Below, piece by piece: positions 12,052 to 22,154 of a stretch of DNA of 64,000 nucleotides. Source of the stretch: Lasiodiplodia sp. COLG20 (Eukaryota; Ascomycota; Dothideomycetes; Botryosphaeriales; Botryosphaeriaceae). Location of the stretch: contig VNWV01000006.1 of assembly GCA_009801085.1 (NCBI GenBank), positions 2,170,001-2,234,000 on the forward strand, given 5' to 3'. The translations under genes were made by a program, and so were the position numbers. Below the pieces are notes generated by a model. It was not told the origin of the DNA, ran no database searches, and saw nothing but the letters and a program-made list of their open reading frames with translations. Each line of letters begins with the position of its first letter. The first letter of the stretch is position 1.

Positions 12052-12702
12052 TATAGGGACCGAAAAGTTCAGTTTATGCGTGGGGTCCGACGTGACTCAC
12101 GAATAAGCATCGTTTTCAATGAGAAAATTCGTCGGGTATTCCTTTCGTGTCTGTATGAACGCAATCGAGGAACACTAAAATCTCTAGTATCTTACTTGTC
12201 GCACGGAACAAAAGGACGAAAGTCCGCCTTCGAGTCCGTATATACCCCCCACCCTGGACCCGGGCGGTGGCCGGTGTCGGCTTGAAGTACATATACTGCA
12301 ACATTACTTAATCTTGGATCACGTGGCGAGAAGATGATATTTCTTAATAAAAATTAAATAGTTCAAGAGAGAAATTCTAGCTCCATCTCCTCCACGCTGT
12401 AGATCCACTCTTACCTCCACTCCTGCCTCCACTCCCACCTCCATGGGCTCTTATCGAAGCTTCTCCATTGGCCGAGAAATTTAACACTATGAGTGGTTGG
12501 CTATTAGCGAGGGATAGAATTTGTCACATTCCTGAATTAGGAATGAATGAGGCTGAGTGGAGGTGGGAGTGGATCTGCAGGGCGGAGGAGATAGTTTGTA
12601 TACAATTGGTCTAAATCTATTTAGTAGATGTAGGTCTACCTCTTCTTAGAGGCCGAAGTCACGTCGGACCCCACATACAAACCGAACCCTTCGGTCCCTA
12701 TA
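12052..12702. mobile_element. MITE-like element with 46-bp terminal inverted repeats
   Basis: The left end (12052-12097) and the reverse complement of the right end (12657-12702) match at 40 of 46 positions. Both begin TATAGGGACCGAA and finish TGGGGTCCGACGTGACT. All six differences are transitions. The 651-bp interior has no convincing transposase frame, so this would be a non-autonomous DNA element. TA at the tips is compatible with a TA target site, but the exact boundary is uncertain. Confidence 0.75.
12385..12592. repeat. Inner inverted repeat (possible second MITE) nested in the 12-kb element
   Basis: Bases 12385-12422 and the reverse complement of 12555-12592 match at 33 of 38 positions (starting ATCTCCTCC, ending CCTCCACTC), with about 130 bp between the arms. 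It lies wholly inside the larger element, so it is either a nested insertion or a subterminal stem of the same element. Confidence 0.65.
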
Positions 12703-12967
12703 ACACTATGGCTCCACTACTGGTCCGTGCGCACGGTCGCAGAGCAGCTGAAAAACTCCATTTTAGAAAAGTTACATGCTGATCTCGCTTGCGAAGCGCT
12801 CATCAATCTACTGATCAATCAAAGCGTACGTGTCACCGCTTGATTGATTCGATGGAGGGACTCCCTTTCCCTGCAAGGTAACCCGAAGACCCCGCTTGCG
12901 TCGTAGAGATTCGGACGCATTTTCTGTCCTTAGAAACGAATGCAAATGCTTGCAGGAAGGAGAATGG

Positions 12968-12975
12968 TATAAATA
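12968..12975 (+). promoter_or_regulatory. TATA box of patatin-like gene
   Basis: TATAAATA sits 61 bp upstream of the ATG at 13029. Confidence 0.5.
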
Positions 12976-13028
12976 CAGCAGGAGTAAGGACGCTGTTGCC
13001 ATCCAACTCACACAAGATTCAATTCAAC

Positions 13029-15108
13029 ATGGATGATCTCAATCATTTCACTGAGGGTGGGGTCAAGAACCTTCCGCCTCTGCCATCTCAATCGTCACAC
13101 ATTCCTGCCGGCCGATACGTAATCAAATGCGACAAAGAGGACTCAGTCGAAGCTTCCGATGCGAGTGTTCAAGCCAAAATATGGTTCAAATCACCAGCAA
13201 GTCATCTGCTTGCCCCTTCCACAAACAACCTACTAATCGACACAGCCCATCGAGTCTACCCTGCTTAACAGGATCCGCGCGGTAAAGCTTTTTGCCAAAT
13301 CACACGACCAGGGAAGGGTCGACGACATTTCGGCAGGTAACTGGACGTGGTTCGAGCTCGCCATCCTGGAGAGTGACGCAGCTACCGCGCCCAAGGTGAC
13401 CAAAGACGGCGTCGAGCTTGTTTGGACCAGTCATCCCAACAGGATCAAGTCATCCGAGTACGGCTGGAAGGCCGGTGGCACCTTCAGCAGTGAGCGCGAC
13501 CTGCTGAATTTCCTCGAGGCCGGAAATGTCATCGCAGTGCGCATCTGCGCGAGGTTCAGGTGTTGGAAGATCTTCGCCGCCAACGGGTACCTCCTCTTCG
13601 ACATCAGTGACCAGAACGGTATGCGTGCATTGGAAATCTGGCTCGTTACAAACCTAGCTCTAACTTTGAATTCCAGTCCACCGTAGATCCGTCACTTACG
13701 GTCCAATCATCGAAAGGATCACCACGATTGATGAGACGTTTCGGAAATTCAACATTGACATGAAGGCGGGTTTCATTCCCTCAATCCCACCTGCCGTGAA
13801 GACGGCCAACCTCATTGAGAAGGGTGGGAATGAGCCTCCTCTCCGTGTCCTCTCCTTTGGTATGTGTATACCGCTTGATCCGTTTGGTGTGCGTAAACTG
13901 ATATCTTGAAAGACGGAGGAGGAGTCCGCGGAAAGTCATCTCTGTACCTCTTGAAGGCTGTCATGGACAGGGCCCACCCGGGCAAGAAACCGTGCGATGT
14001 TTTCGACATGATTGGCGGCACAAGCGCAGGCGGGTGAGCTACCAGCCAGACACTGCTGCATAGCATTTCTGACCTTTTTTAGTCTGATCGCCATCATGCT
14101 AGGTCGCCTCCGAATGGATGTGCAGCAGTGCATCGACGCCTACAATGAATTCATGTACGCCGTGTTCGACCATTGGAGGATCACTCAGGGGAAAAACTTA
14201 GTTACCACGGGCGCATTCTACGATGACGCGCCCCTGGTGAACGCTGTCAAGAAGATCCTCCGGGATCAAGGCATGAAAGAGGATGAACTCCTCTTGGAAG
14301 AGAATGAATCTCTCCTTGGCGAGGCGAATGTTCGCCGCTGCAAAGTGTAATGATCCGCCCGTTTATCTAAGACTGAATGCTGAAAAATAGCAGATTTGTT
14401 ATGGCTGTTCGAAGCGACGCAGCCAACAACCGCGCGCCGATGTTCCTTCGCTCGTACCGGAATCCACTTAAGGAGTCGGAAATTCCGAACATTAAGATTT
14501 GGGAAGCCGCACGAGCAACATCTGCCGCGCCGTACTACTTTAAGCCCATCCAGGTTGGCAGGTTTAAGCTTGTGGATGGTGGGCTGGGCGCGAACAACCC
14601 GCTGGGATGGTTAGTAGATGTTCATCTTCTGATTTCCTGTGTCGTTCTAACGGGCCATAGGCTCTGGACGGAAGTCCTTGGTGTCTTTGGGGCATCCAGA
14701 GAAACCCAGTCCTTCCTAAGCATCGGCACAGGAATTCCCGCCAACACCCCCGTTCCTGAGGGGCGTGTCATCCCCAGCAATGATACCATCAGAAATTTCG
14801 CGAGCATCGCGACCAACTCCGAAATCACGCACGTGCTCTTCCACGGTCTGATCAACGCTTTCGCGCCCAGACCGCTAACGAAGAAGTACTGGCGGCTGAA
14901 CGTCGCCGAGACCGACTGGTCCGAAGAGACAGGCTACCTGTGGTGGAAAGAAGTGGTTCAGCACCATGAAGTTGACAACTTCCACGATCCCGGCGCATTG
15001 GATGATCTCGAAGCGATCAAAAAGTTCATCGTGGTCACCGAAAAGTACATTGCAGACAACGCCGGACTCTTCGATGAGTGTGCTGAGGGGCTAAGGAGTG
15101 TCGCTTGA
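13029..15108 (+). CDS. Patatin-like phospholipase
   Basis: Acyl hydrolase of the patatin/cytosolic phospholipase A2 fold, using a Ser-Asp dyad. Seven exons: 13029-13183, 13272-13618, 13677-13859, 13913-14033, 14083-14346, 14394-14609 and 14661-15108; 577 residues. Residues 1-220 form an N-terminal region rich in beta strand. The oxyanion loop DGGGVRG starts at Asp229, the nucleophile elbow is GGTSAGG (Ser about 266), and the catalytic Asp lies in LVDGGLGANNP (about 418). Introns break inside DGGG and directly after GTSAGG. The first donor (GTTCAA) is weak but is the one I found that keeps the frame, and it has a CTAAT branch point. Fungal members of this type act in lipid remodelling, signalling or non-self response. 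No NB-ARC or TPR domain follows here. Confidence 0.9.
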
Positions 15109-15395
15109 TTGTTTCAATCCCACAATTCCAAACACAACTGTGATGGAAAGTGAGGTGGTCGGAGCCGCTGGAGGATTGGTTGGCAGAGATTGCTGAGTCG
15201 GCTGTTTTTTTCAGAATGTAAATGGCGTATAGTCTAATCTTTTTAATGAAGATGCTTATACTCCAAGTCATCAGCGTGCTAGGCAGGTGGAAATACCCAT
15301 CTATCTGCCCTCTTACACTACTTTTTCTCTTTGCTCATGAATATCTTTTTGACAACTGTTCGGCTACACTTCCTCACATTCCTGACCTGCTGAGC

Positions 15396-15612
15396 TTAGC
15401 CGACCATCGCCTCAAGCTCGTCATCCGAAAGCTCCCAAGAATTCAGCAACAGCTCTTCCACCGTCGCATACCGCTGACCCCACCCGCCCGCCGGAACAGC
15501 GTTTGCAGGGATCATCTTCACAGGCGTGTAGTCAGGCGCGGCGAAAATGTCAAAGTTCCTGCGGGACGTCAAGCACAAAGGGGGACAAAAGGTTGGACCT
15601 GAGCTTCTCCAT
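15396..15612 (-). CDS. Putative 58-residue protein, function unknown
   Basis: Two exons on the minus strand (15599-15612 and 15396-15558, 40-bp intron) join MEKLR to NFDIFAAPDYTPVKMIPAN and end TVEELLLNSWELSDDELEAMVG. The exon-2 frame has the amino-acid make-up of a real protein, and the acidic C-terminus looks like a finished domain rather than noise. It has no signal peptide, membrane segment or cysteines. It is divergent from the LaeA-like methyltransferase, sharing about 360 bp of upstream DNA. I do not recognise a family. The short first exon is the weakest part of the model. Confidence 0.4.
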
Positions 15613-15971
15613 CAATAATGATCAGAGAAGTGCCATATCTCCTTCTTAGTGTACTTTCCAGCCTAACTCATCAGGTTTGTAGCTAACGCGGGTCGTAAAT
15701 TTTGTCTGCTAAAGAAAAAGAGGAATGGCGATGCATCGGCCCAGAGGCAAGACCACAGCGTGTTGGATATAACATTTACACTCAGCACTCCTAGAGATCG
15801 TATGGTGTTGCTAATGGCAGGACGTCAAGATAGGTGGTCGGTGCACCTCCGCATTGAGAAAGATCCCTGACACCGCCCGAGCGGCACAGCAAAGCGGAGA
15901 TCCAAGTGACTACCACCGCTCCTTATCCCTCGAACCTTCTCATGAGAGACAGCTTTCAACCCCTGAGAACA

Positions 15972-17259
15972 ATGGCTGACGTAGTCCAACATGAGCACAA
16001 CGGCTCTCGTGAATCTCTCTTGGGCCGCCATCTAGAAGTAGACGTAGGCTGCCGGTGCTTCCCGCCTCTCCCGATGTCCATGCGCTGACCCGACGACGAT
16101 CAGGATGCCGACTCGGCTCTGGGCGACGTTGGCGACGATGACTCGTAAAAGACCCCGCCCGAAAGTACTGAACAATCCGATACACTTTTGCTGATCTGCA
16201 CAGGGCCTTCACATCATCCGCGAGTAGGGCCACCGAATGGCGCTTCGAGAACGGGCGTCGCTACCACGCCTACGACGACGGCAGTGTGTAGCCCAACCAA
16301 ACCCCATCATCCACGCCGCACTGATACCTCTCTTCTCCCTCTTTCCCACCCACTAATATTTCCCAGCATACAACCTCCCCAACGACGCCCTCGAACAATC
16401 CCGGCTGGACCTCCAACACGTGATGTGGCTCATGACCTCCCACAACGCCCTCTACCTCTCCCCGCTCTCCCGCTCCTCCCTCCACTCCGCCCTCGACGTC
16501 GGCTGCGGCACGGGCGCGTGGACCATCGCCTTCGCCGACGCGCACCCGGACGCGCACGTCATCGGCACCGACCTCTCGCCCGTGCAGCCCGGCTTCGTGC
16601 CGCCGAACTGCGAGTTCCTGGTCGACAACGCCGAGCGCGACTGGGCGTTCGGCGGACGGAAGTTCGACTTTATTCATGCGAGGATGTTGTGTATGGGGAT
16701 TCATGATTGGCCGAGGTTTTTGAGGCAGTGTTGGGAGAATCTTGCGCCTGGGGGGTGGCTGGAGTTGAGGGAGATTACGTTTCCGTGGAGGTCGGTGGAT
16801 GGAGTGCAGGAGGGGGAGTCGCCGTTGCTGAGGTGGTCGGAGGATGTGAGGCGTGGGGCGGCGAGGGCGGGGATCGATACGACGGCTTGTCGCTCGTTCG
16901 AGACGCATTTGAATGCGCTGGGGTTTGTGAATTTGCGGAAAGAGCAGCCGGCGTGGCCGCTGGGGACGTGGCCGCGGGGTCAGATGGAGAAGAGGTTGGG
17001 GAGGGCGGCGCTGGAGAATTTGGAGAGTGGCCTACAGGCGATTTCGACGGCGGTGTTTAGTCGGTATTTGGGTATGTCGAGGGAGAGCATTGAGCTGAGC
17101 ATTATGGAAGCGCAGAGGGATATGCGCAATCCGATGAAGCATTATTATGCGCCGCTGTGAGTTTGGGCATGTTTTCTGAAGTTTGTTGCTGATTGATGCA
17201 GGTACCTGTACTCGTGCCAGAAGCCCGTGGATTCCGAGAGCCGGCCACAACATTCCTGA
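15972..17259 (+). CDS. LaeA-like SAM-dependent methyltransferase
   Basis: Class I methyltransferase of the LaeA/UMTA type common in filamentous fungi, where members influence secondary metabolism. Five exons: 15972-16037, 16104-16144, 16204-16283, 16367-17156 and 17202-17259; 344 residues. The short acidic N-terminus (DADSALGDVGDDDS) is followed by WRFENGRRYHAY, the usual lead-in of this family. The SAM-binding motif LDVGCGTG lies at residues 105-112, with IGTDLSPVQP as motif II and FDFIHARMLCMGIHDW as motif III. ENLAPGGWLELRE is the post-motif strand. The last exon supplies the family ending YLYSCQKP. The join at 16283/16367 changes one residue (Thr or Ser) and is the least certain. The substrate is unknown. 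Confidence 0.9.
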
Positions 17260-17604
17260 TACCAGTTCCATGGTTCAGCTACGCAGATATGCATGGATAC
17301 CCTTGCCTGACTTGTCTTCACATGGTGAAATTACGCTGACTTTGGAGCCGGCGGACTGTACTTTTCGCGCTAGGTGTCTATGCGCTTGAGATGGCGCTAG
17401 GTAGGTGTCCATGGTGTGCAATCGCGCGAGTGCTTATTTCAACGAGATAGACGTCGATTGCCGTGACAATTAGCAAACAACGCGTCACGACGCGTCTCCC
17501 AACCTCACCGCTCTTTCTCATATTTCGCCGCTGGAAGTTTCTTCACCTCTTCCCTCAAATATTCCCGCTCCTCTCCACACCCCCCTCCACCCCCACCCAC
17601 AACC
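17260..17604. other. Intergenic
   Basis: 345 bp between two plus-strand genes. The final 130 bp is pyrimidine-rich (CT-rich) just before the next ATG, as in many fungal promoters. No gene seen. Confidence 0.4.
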
Positions 17605-18506
17605 ATGACCGACGACCAACCCCCCACCACGGCCTACTGCTCCAAAGCCTGCCAAACCGCGCACTGGCCCACCCACAAACCCGCCTGCAAGCGCCCTAAC
17701 TACCTCCTCTCCTTCCACCTCTGCCCCGACGACATCGCCGACCCTTCCGTCAAACGCGTCCTCTCGCTGCTTTCAACCACTACTTTCTACGACCTACATC
17801 GCGCGCTACAGCTCGCCTTCGGCTGGGCCGCGACGCACGACTGGGACTACGTCGTGCGTAATCCCGATTACGTCGAGCCCGACGAGGACCCCATCATGGC
17901 CATGATGCGCAAGCTCACGCACGCATCGGCGCGCGGCGGGCCCGGCGCCGCAAACGCGGACGACGACGACGCGGAGCCGCGCGAGTTTCTGGTGCGCATC
18001 AAGATGCCGGAGGATCGGTCGGGTGCGATGCCGTTTGTTGATTCGAGCATGGGGGATATGCAGCGCCGGCATCCGCGGACGGTGGAGCGCAATGCGGCGC
18101 GGGTGAAGCTGTGGGAGGTGTTGGATAAGGACGAGTACAAGGGGGCGGAGATGGCGTACACGTATGATTTTGGCGACGGGTGGGAGCATGTGGTGAGCGT
18201 CGTGGGCAGGGCGCCGGCGACGGAAAGGATTACGTGCACGGAGGGGGAGGGCAGGGGCGTGGCGGAGGATGTGGGCGGGACGAGGGGGTGGGCAGGGGCG
18301 TGGCGGAGGATGTGGGCGGGACGAGGGGGTGGGAGAGGCTGAAGGCGGCGTATCGGGCGGAGGAGCCGGATGAGGAGCAGAGGGAGAAGATGAGGTGGTT
18401 TGAGAGTGAGGCGAGTAATGCGGATAGGGATGGGCTGGGGGCCAATAGGGTGGCGAGGTGGTCGAAGGCGGAGGTGAATCGGAGGCTGGCTGAGGCTGGG
18501 TTGTGA
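17605..18506 (+). pseudogene. MYND-finger/pRiA4b ORF-3-like protein broken by a 41-bp duplication
   Basis: The frame from 17605 starts with a C-terminal half MYND zinc finger (YCSKACQTAHW...HK...C) and continues into a plasmid pRiA4b ORF-3-like domain with FYDLHRALQLAFGW, then YTYDFGDGWEH. Just after the glycine- and cysteine-bearing loop a 41-bp unit is repeated in tandem (18250-18331). Because 41 is not a multiple of three, the frame changes and ends at 18342 (245 residues). The expected ending (EDVGGTRGWERLKAAY..., to a TGA at 18504-18506) continues in another frame. Without the extra copy the protein would be about 286 residues. The MYND half lacks its first two Cys pairs; an upstream exon may exist, but I could not place one. 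Confidence 0.75.
18250..18331 (+). repeat. Perfect 41-bp tandem duplication inside a coding region
   Basis: Units 18250-18290 and 18291-18331 are identical, beginning GGCAGGGGCGTGGCGGAGGA. The identity suggests a recent event or an assembly artefact. Confidence 0.9.
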
Positions 18507-18916
18507 TGCTGGTAAGGTGTGTTGTCAGCAATTCTTGTACTTTGCATGTATGAGTATCTTACCGACCGCCATGCACGACCAGTACTTCATCTTTACGAAT
18601 CCGGGGTACGTCTAGCCCGTCGACGGCGATCTGCAGACCGAACGAGCTCGTGTTGAATAAGAGGCGAACTTATTCCTTCCACCTCTACAACCAAAAATAA
18701 TCTGTAAAGGCCGGCTTCTTCCTGCAAGGATCCAAAAACAAAAAGGCGGAAAGCAGTGTGGGGATTTCTTGAATGTGGCCGTCCCTGTAGCTACAGTAGA
18801 AGATAGCTGGTTTGCCCGTTTTCCTCAGCTCATGAGTCAGGATTAAAGAGAATAAGCATTCCACGGTTCTCGATCGCATAGAGAATGACGTATTCTCCCC
18901 CACTTCCATCAAATCC
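18507..18916. other. Intergenic
   Basis: 410 bp. A minus-strand open frame (18685-18912) has no recognisable features. Nothing else seen. Confidence 0.4.
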
Positions 18917-19039
18917 TTAAGCCCTCCCCCCCAGCCACTCGGCTAACGCTTCTGTAACCTCCTCTAGGCCCTCCTCCGGTACATAATGTCCCGTTCCATC
19001 TCTGATACCGCTTTTCATCAACTTCGTACCCTCATCCAC
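18917..19039 (-). pseudogene. C-terminal relic of an alpha/beta hydrolase
   Basis: Forty codons read GTGHYVPEEGLEEVTEALAE, then WLG and a stop. This is the typical end of an epoxide hydrolase/haloalkane dehalogenase-like fold, with the catalytic His in GHYVPEE. No upstream core (GxSxG) remains before the kinase-like gene that starts at once on the same strand. It looks like a leftover 3' end. Confidence 0.5.
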
Positions 19040-19093
19040 ATACTACTCCCAAATACCCGGTATATTCCTCGTCCCCTTCTGTCCCAGATGCTC

Positions 19094-20310
19094 TTACGAA
19101 TACATGACCCGCATGCTCTTCCTCCCAGGGCCCACCTCCTTCTGGCTGAGCTGCGGTAATCGTTCGTCTTCAGACGTTCGTCCTTTTCCTCCATGCAACG
19201 CCGGCTTCTGGCCGCTACGTTGCTTGATGCGTTCTGCTTTATTGCTTCGTTGAGCGTTTCTAGTAACATCTAGCATTCGAAGATCTTGCGTCTCTAAGAG
19301 AGACGTCCTCTGGCGTGTCGGTATAACCCTTTCCGGCATTGTCCGTGCGGGATACTTGACACGAAGATCGTCCAGCATTTTGTAGAAGAGGCGCAGGTCT
19401 TGAGTTTTCTCAGCGTTGGCCTGCCGCTCGGAAAAGACTCGTAATGCACAATGAGGTTCCGTAAAGGAGTGGCCAAAATCGACGAGAAGGCCCCCTCGGT
19501 AATTACGACCGAAGAGATCGCGAGGATAGACGCCAGCACTGCGTATCATCAACAAATCTTTACGCATCCGACGTACTGAGCGTCTTCTTGTGTCAACAGC
19601 CTTCGTCTGCTCGATGAACTCTTTGACAAGACCTCTGATTGGCTTCGCATCTTTGCCTTCCGGGCGATCCCAATCCTCGATGTTGAATTTGCGGCGTATT
19701 TTGGCTTCGTCCGCGGCGGATATATGGAGATAGCCATAGCATGGGGCCGCAACCCAGTCCTTCTCAGCTGTCGGTAGATTTCCGTGGTAGATCTTTTCTT
19801 CGATAGCACCGTATGCACGGCACTCTGCGTAGAAGGGATCAAAATGGTTTTCGAATTCTTCATCATTGACATCCTCGTCGTCAATGTTTGGGTATTCGGA
19901 GCGTCCATCTTCTATGACAAAGAATTTGAACTAAAGAGTACGTTAGCATGCATGAGATATGAAAGAAGAGCAGCTCGCTGACTCACCAACTTCAATGCAT
20001 AAACTTTAGAGTTTATCTTAACCTTGAACACATGTCCTTCGCCCCCAGAAGTTGCGTCATCACTGACAGAGGCCGCTTCACCACTGCTCTCAGAGGTGTC
20101 TGTCTCGTCATTTCCGGCTATGAGAGAATCGTATAGGATTCTGGCTTGTTGGTGCTTGAAGGGGTGCATCTTTGGACCGTCACACCGAGGGAGAAGATCG
20201 CCGGTCCGGGCCGGGCCTCCCGCAGACCGCTTCTTTCTTGCCGATTCAGGGCGGGTCTTCTTCCCGTTACCGACATGCGATTTTCTGTTCTTGGCCGAAT
20301 GTGAAGCCAT
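19094..20310 (-). CDS. Fungal kinase-like (PKL-fold) protein
   Basis: Two exons on the minus strand (19987-20310 and 19094-19930, 56-bp intron) give 386 residues; an in-frame ATG 33 bp upstream (20343) is an alternative start. The basic, low-complexity N-terminus leads to VFKVKINSKVYALKLFKFFV, which holds a plausible ATP-binding Lys. Then come a linker with CRAYGAIEE and PCYGYLHIS, a helix with GLVKEFIEQT, and ARTGDLLP-type basic stretches. The metal-binding motif is in GGLLVDFGHSFTEPH. The HRD-equivalent is SAGVYPRDLFGRNY. This is the degenerate layout of kinase-like proteins expanded in Pezizomycotina, many without proven activity. The C-terminal 60 residues are basic. It is head to head with the gene at 20841. 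Confidence 0.75.
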
Positions 20311-20840
20311 GCTGTTTGAGGGAACGCTCTCTCGGCTCTGCAAAATCCATCTAGGCGCTCAACAATATGTATGTTTGTTCTTGCGACTGAGCACAGATTG
20401 TGTAATCTCAGTGGCTAGACCGGTCGCTGGACGAGTCACTGAGGTCTCGAGGTGGAGAGACTGCGGTGTGGTTCGATGCGGGGTCATTTTGATGAGGTTG
20501 CCGGCGGCTATCGTGAAACTCGAGCTCATAGGTGGAGAGGCCCCTGCTCTCGGGTATCCACCCCGGATTCGGCAGCCCCACGGCAGCGGCTGACGCGGAT
20601 GAGCATATCATCAGCAATAATGCTTGAATCAGTTCGTGGGCCGATCTACTACCGAAAATTCGAGCTCATTGGATGCATGAAGCGTCCTGGGTGGACGAGG
20701 TTCCAGCTCTCGGGTTCCAATACGGGACTTACCTCGAAGATAGTCGACCTGCATGCGGCACAGCAGCGACTGCTGCGGATAAATGCTTTGACAACGCTGG
20801 AAATAGTTTGCGGTTTTATTTGCCAAGGAAGACTGCCGCC
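20311..20840. promoter_or_regulatory. Shared bidirectional upstream region
   Basis: 530 bp separate the divergent kinase-like gene and the gene at 20841, so both promoters lie here. It contains an imperfect direct repeat: CGAGCTCAT...GCTCTCGGGT occurs near 20520-20557 and again near 20660-20720. No TATA box stands out. Confidence 0.4.
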
Positions 20841-22154
20841 ATGAACCTCTTCGACTTCCTTACAATTCATGGGCCTCAAGTTCAGTTGCGCGAACCGTCT
20901 AAGAGCAAGAAACCCAAGAAATCCAAATCTAACACAAAGAACTCTGGATACCACCATCCATCGCGCCTTCAACCATGGGAAGGTTTCAATCTACACACCT
21001 TGCGCACCATGTACCATGACATTCTGCGCGAAGAACGGGATTTTTCGGATCCCTCCCGGATCCACCCTTCCCCTGATTATGCTCTGAACGAGGCCGGCAT
21101 CGGACATTTTATCTGGGACAGCAATAGAAAAATCGTGGACGACGCCTTGAAAGCGACGAAGGAATTCCTCGGAGAGCATGGGTTCATTTCAATGTTCCGT
21201 GGCGGCAGCGCGAAGAAGGTTGAACGCACCGGAAACAAGAGACCCTTTGAACCAGACTGGGCCGGCATACGAGTAGGAGATGACTTTGAACCCAACCCCA
21301 ACGATCTCACGAACATGTTGCCTGGAGATACCAAAGACAGTCGTTCCTGGACATTCAATGATTTGCTGGGCTCTGAAATCCCGGACGATGTGCTTGACCT
21401 TGGCACATTCGAGCGTCCGCAGTGGGCCAAGCCGTTGTTTCAAATTTTTACCTATTGCGTCGAGCTTAACGTCCGCTACGGATACCTGATATCGGATCGC
21501 GAGTTGCTAGTGGTACGGATTCTACCAAAACAGAAAGGAAAGACGCAGGCAGAGAAACGAACAGGTGTGGCTCATCCTGAGAAAGACGCGCCGAGAAGAT
21601 CAGCAAGGCTCCGACCGAACGCAGTGCAGTCAAGCGAATTGAATCAGGAGACAATCGAGAAAAGAGACATCAGGAATGGTATTTTGGAATTCGCATCGAT
21701 CAAATTTGGCTCTCAGGAGGGAGATGTGCTCACTGTAAATCTGGCGTTATGGTGGTTGCATCTGCTGGCGTTGAACAACAATACAGTGAAGCCCAGTTAC
21801 AAGGCTTTAGAAGATGAAGCTTTGATCAGAATTGAGAGAAGGGCTGAAGATGAAACTGGTTCAGCTCGGGCTGAAAACGGGGAGGATAACGACGCAGGTG
21901 CAGCTTACGAGAGTGAAGATGATGCGGCCTCGGAGGGATCTTCAACAGTTGCGGATGAATCCGATGGATCTTCAACAATTCCGGATGAACCCGATGGACC
22001 TCCCTACCAACAAGACCCAGATGACCAAATATACTCCAGCTTCCGGACCGGCGCTCCCGTTCCTACAGTCGCAGATATAAGGGGCTCTTCATTAGGCAAG
22101 AGAAGGAGTACGAGGCTTCTCTTAAATAGCTATAGGAAAAGGTTAAGAGCCTAA
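20841..22154 (+). CDS. Uncharacterised fungal protein with a possible PD-(D/E)XK-like core
   Basis: Single exon, 437 residues from the ATG at 20841 (frame open to 20673, but MNLFDFLTIHG is the natural start). The N-terminus is Lys/Ser-rich. The middle has RPFEPDWAGI, then NMLPGDTKDSRSW about 25 residues later, and then LFQIFTYCVELNVRYGYLIS followed by RELLVVRIL. The spacing Asp...(G)DTK and the following helix and strand fit a restriction-endonuclease-like core, but that is inference. The basic segment PRRSARLRPN and a long acidic tail (residues 360-410, Asp/Glu/Ser) follow; the end is basic. I do not recognise a named family. It is head to head with a kinase-like gene. The low-complexity tail contains a short internal duplication (DGSSTIPDEPDG against ADESDGSSTIP). 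Confidence 0.7.
   Translation: MNLFDFLTIHGPQVQLREPSKSKKPKKSKSNTKNSGYHHPSRLQPWEGFNLHTLRTMYHDILREERDFSDPSRIHPSPDYALNEAGIGHFIWDSNRKIVDDALKATKEFLGEHGFISMFRGGSAKKVERTGNKRPFEPDWAGIRVGDDFEPNPNDLTNMLPGDTKDSRSWTFNDLLGSEIPDDVLDLGTFERPQWAKPLFQIFTYCVELNVRYGYLISDRELLVVRILPKQKGKTQAEKRTGVAHPEKDAPRRSARLRPNAVQSSELNQETIEKRDIRNGILEFASIKFGSQEGDVLTVNLALWWLHLLALNNNTVKPSYKALEDEALIRIERRAEDETGSARAENGEDNDAGAAYESEDDAASEGSSTVADESDGSSTIPDEPDGPPYQQDPDDQIYSSFRTGAPVPTVADIRGSSLGKRRSTRLLLNSYRKRLRA

Noticed and set aside
13184..13200. GGTTCAAATC resembling a tRNA B box
   Set aside because: No matching A box or cloverleaf around it, and it lies in an intron of the patatin-like gene.
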